The notes below the pieces were generated by a model that was given only the letters and a program-made list of their open reading frames with translations, was not told the DNA's origin and searched no databases. Shown in pieces: positions 62,622-64,000 of a DNA stretch of 64,000 nucleotides (its first letter is position 1; each line of letters starts with the position of its first letter). A program made the translations under genes and the position numbers. Source of the stretch: Rhodospirillaceae bacterium (GTDB taxonomy: Bacteria > Pseudomonadota > Alphaproteobacteria > Dongiales > Dongiaceae); contig JADJQM010000003.1 in the NCBI GenBank assembly GCA_016712715.1, forward strand, positions 310,001 through 374,000, written 5' to 3'.

Positions 62622-64000
62622 GGACCTCGAGCAATGGGTCGACTCTGTCTGGCAAAAAGGGATCGCGCCTGAACCGGATTTGACGGTTTCGGAGTGGGCC
62701 GACAGGCACCGCATGTTGCCCTCGACGAGCGCCGAGCCGGGCCGATGGTATACCGAACGCGTTCCGTACCTCCGAGAGATTCAGGACTGCTTGTCGCCCA
62801 ACAATCCAGCCGAAACCGTCGTTTTCATGAAGGGCGCGCAGATCGGCGGCACAGAAGCCGGCTTGAATTGGGTCGGGTACGCTATCGACCACGCGCCCGG
62901 CGTCATGCTGCTGGTCCAGCCTTCAATCGAAAGCATCCGGCGAAATACGGCCGTCCGAATTGATCCAATGATCGAGGCAACGCCGGTCCTCAAGAGCAAG
63001 GTCAGGCCGGCTCGGTCGCGTGACGCCGGCAATACGATTTTCCGGAAACAGTTCCCCGGCGGAATGCTCGTCATGACCGGGGCAAATTCAGCGACCGGCC
63101 TCCGGAGCTTGCCGGCGCGCTACCTGTTTCTCGATGAAATCGACGCGTATCCCCATGACGCCGACGGCGAGGGCGACCCGGTAAACCTCGCCATTCAGCG
63201 CACCGTGACATTTCGCGGCCGGCGGAAAATCTTTCTCGTCTCGACGCCGACGCTCAAGGGCCTAAGCCGGATCGAGAAGTCATATCTTGAATCCGATCAG
63301 CGGCGGTACTTCGTGCCATGCCCGCATTGCCACCAAATGCACTTGCTCGAATGGGCAAACATCCAATGGCCGAAAGGGCGCAGGGACCTCGCTCACGCGG
63401 GTTTGCCCGGAATGTGGCGCGGCTATCGAGGAGCATGAAAAGCCTGCAATGCTCGCCGCCGGCGAATGGCGCGCGCACCAACCAGGGCCGGGCCGATCCG
63501 CCGGCTTTCTCATTTCGTCGCTCTATTCGCCCTTTGAAACTTGGGCCGAGATCGCGGTCGAGCATGGTCGCGTCTTCCAGGACCCGCCGAGGCTTCAAGC
63601 CTGGACAAACCTCAAGCTCGCGGAGACTTGGGCCGATCAAGCCGGCGAGGCTATAGACCCGACTGGACTCATGCAGCGCCGGGAGCAATGGGGAAGTACC
63701 TTGCCGGCCGACGTTGCACTTCTGACGGCCGGCGTTGACGTCCAGGGCGACCGGATCGAGGCCCAGGTCCTAGGATGGGGGCGCGACGAGGAATGCTGGT
63801 CAATCGAGCATAGGGTAATCTTTGGCGATCCCTCCGGGCCGGCGGTTTGGGAGGACCTAGACCGGTTCTTGAAAAACCGATGGGAACACGCGCGCGCGAT
63901 GCCGGCACTCGGCATCCGGGCGGCTTGTATTGACACTGGCGGCCATCACACCCAAGCCGCCTATCGCTTCGCCGCAGCACGATTCAGCCGGCGCATATGG
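62614..64000 (+). pseudogene. Phage terminase large subunit (GpA), frame change, partial at window edge
   Basis: A packaging ATPase/nuclease of the lambda GpA type. The ATPase motif is VFMKGAQIGGTEAGLNW, the Walker B region YLFLDEIDAYPHDADGEGD, and the zinc pairs CPHC and CPEC follow. At 63399-63401 an extra G in a GGG run shifts the frame and ends it at 63438; removing it gives AVCPECGAAIEEHEKPAMLA and an open frame to the window end, with nuclease-domain residues TAGVDVQGDRIEAQVLGWG. The protein continues beyond base 64000. Confidence 0.87.

Overview
This window is a high-GC alphaproteobacterial chromosome segment, most likely Rhodospirillales-like (an inference, not a taxonomic proof). The clues are a ChvG/ChvI - short HprK - RapZ - EIIA(Man) - HPr - EI cluster next to ahcY, a DivL-type kinase with Tyr in place of the phospho-His, a GTTC-N7-GTTC LexA box ahead of imuA-imuB-dnaE2, the rpmH-rnpA-yidD-yidC-engB...argB block, and several PAS_5 (DUF1488-unrelated, MxPxRxDxDP-type) paralogues.

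Layout. 0.2-6.2 kb: a ferredoxin-NADP reductase and a two-component locus (hybrid kinase, multi-PAS kinase, stand-alone receiver). 6.2-17.4 kb, minus strand: divL-like kinase, ahcY, a TIGR02117 membrane protein, the regulatory PTS (EI, HPr, EIIA), rapZ, hprK, chvG, chvI. This set couples carbon/nitrogen phosphorelay to envelope and cell-cycle signalling. 17.5-24.4 kb: small metabolic genes, an orphan corrinoid protein, hutH with a palindromic HutC-type operator, a GDT1-family transporter and two PAS_5 genes (one with an in-frame stop). 24.4-28.4 kb: a lower-GC accessory island of unknown genes, including a candidate PD-(D/E)XK toxin. 28.4-34.3 kb: the SOS mutagenesis cassette imuA-imuB-dnaE2. 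A 107-bp palindromic repeat lies in frame inside dnaE2. 34.3-43.4 kb: msrA, a trehalose operon (otsB-GH15-otsA), gloB, a methyltransferase, a LysR regulator and a lipid kinase. 43.5-50.1 kb: rpmH-rnpA-yidD-yidC-engB, then an inserted accessory block (DUF2927-like gene, Imm11-like immunity gene flanked by inverted repeats), then argB. 50.1-60.7 kb: transport, regulator, peptidase, HU, aminotransferase, PAS_5 and a Tat-exported FAD oxidoreductase. 60.9-64 kb: the left end of a prophage, with a possible tRNA 3'-end attachment core, a replication gene carrying ~22-bp-spaced iterons inside its coding sequence, and small and large terminase.

A recurrent theme is broken reading frames that one-base changes, mostly in short homopolymers, would repair (FNR, multi-PAS kinase three times, ptsP, an island gene, imuA, a DUF2927-like gene, terL, probably rnpA). 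So many in 64 kb points to assembly indels at least as much as to real decay. Two apparent gene fusions (ImuA-ImuB and RnpA-YidD) are best read as products of such indels.

No rRNA, intact tRNA or CRISPR array was recognised. All family assignments were made by eye from motifs and context; no database search was run.
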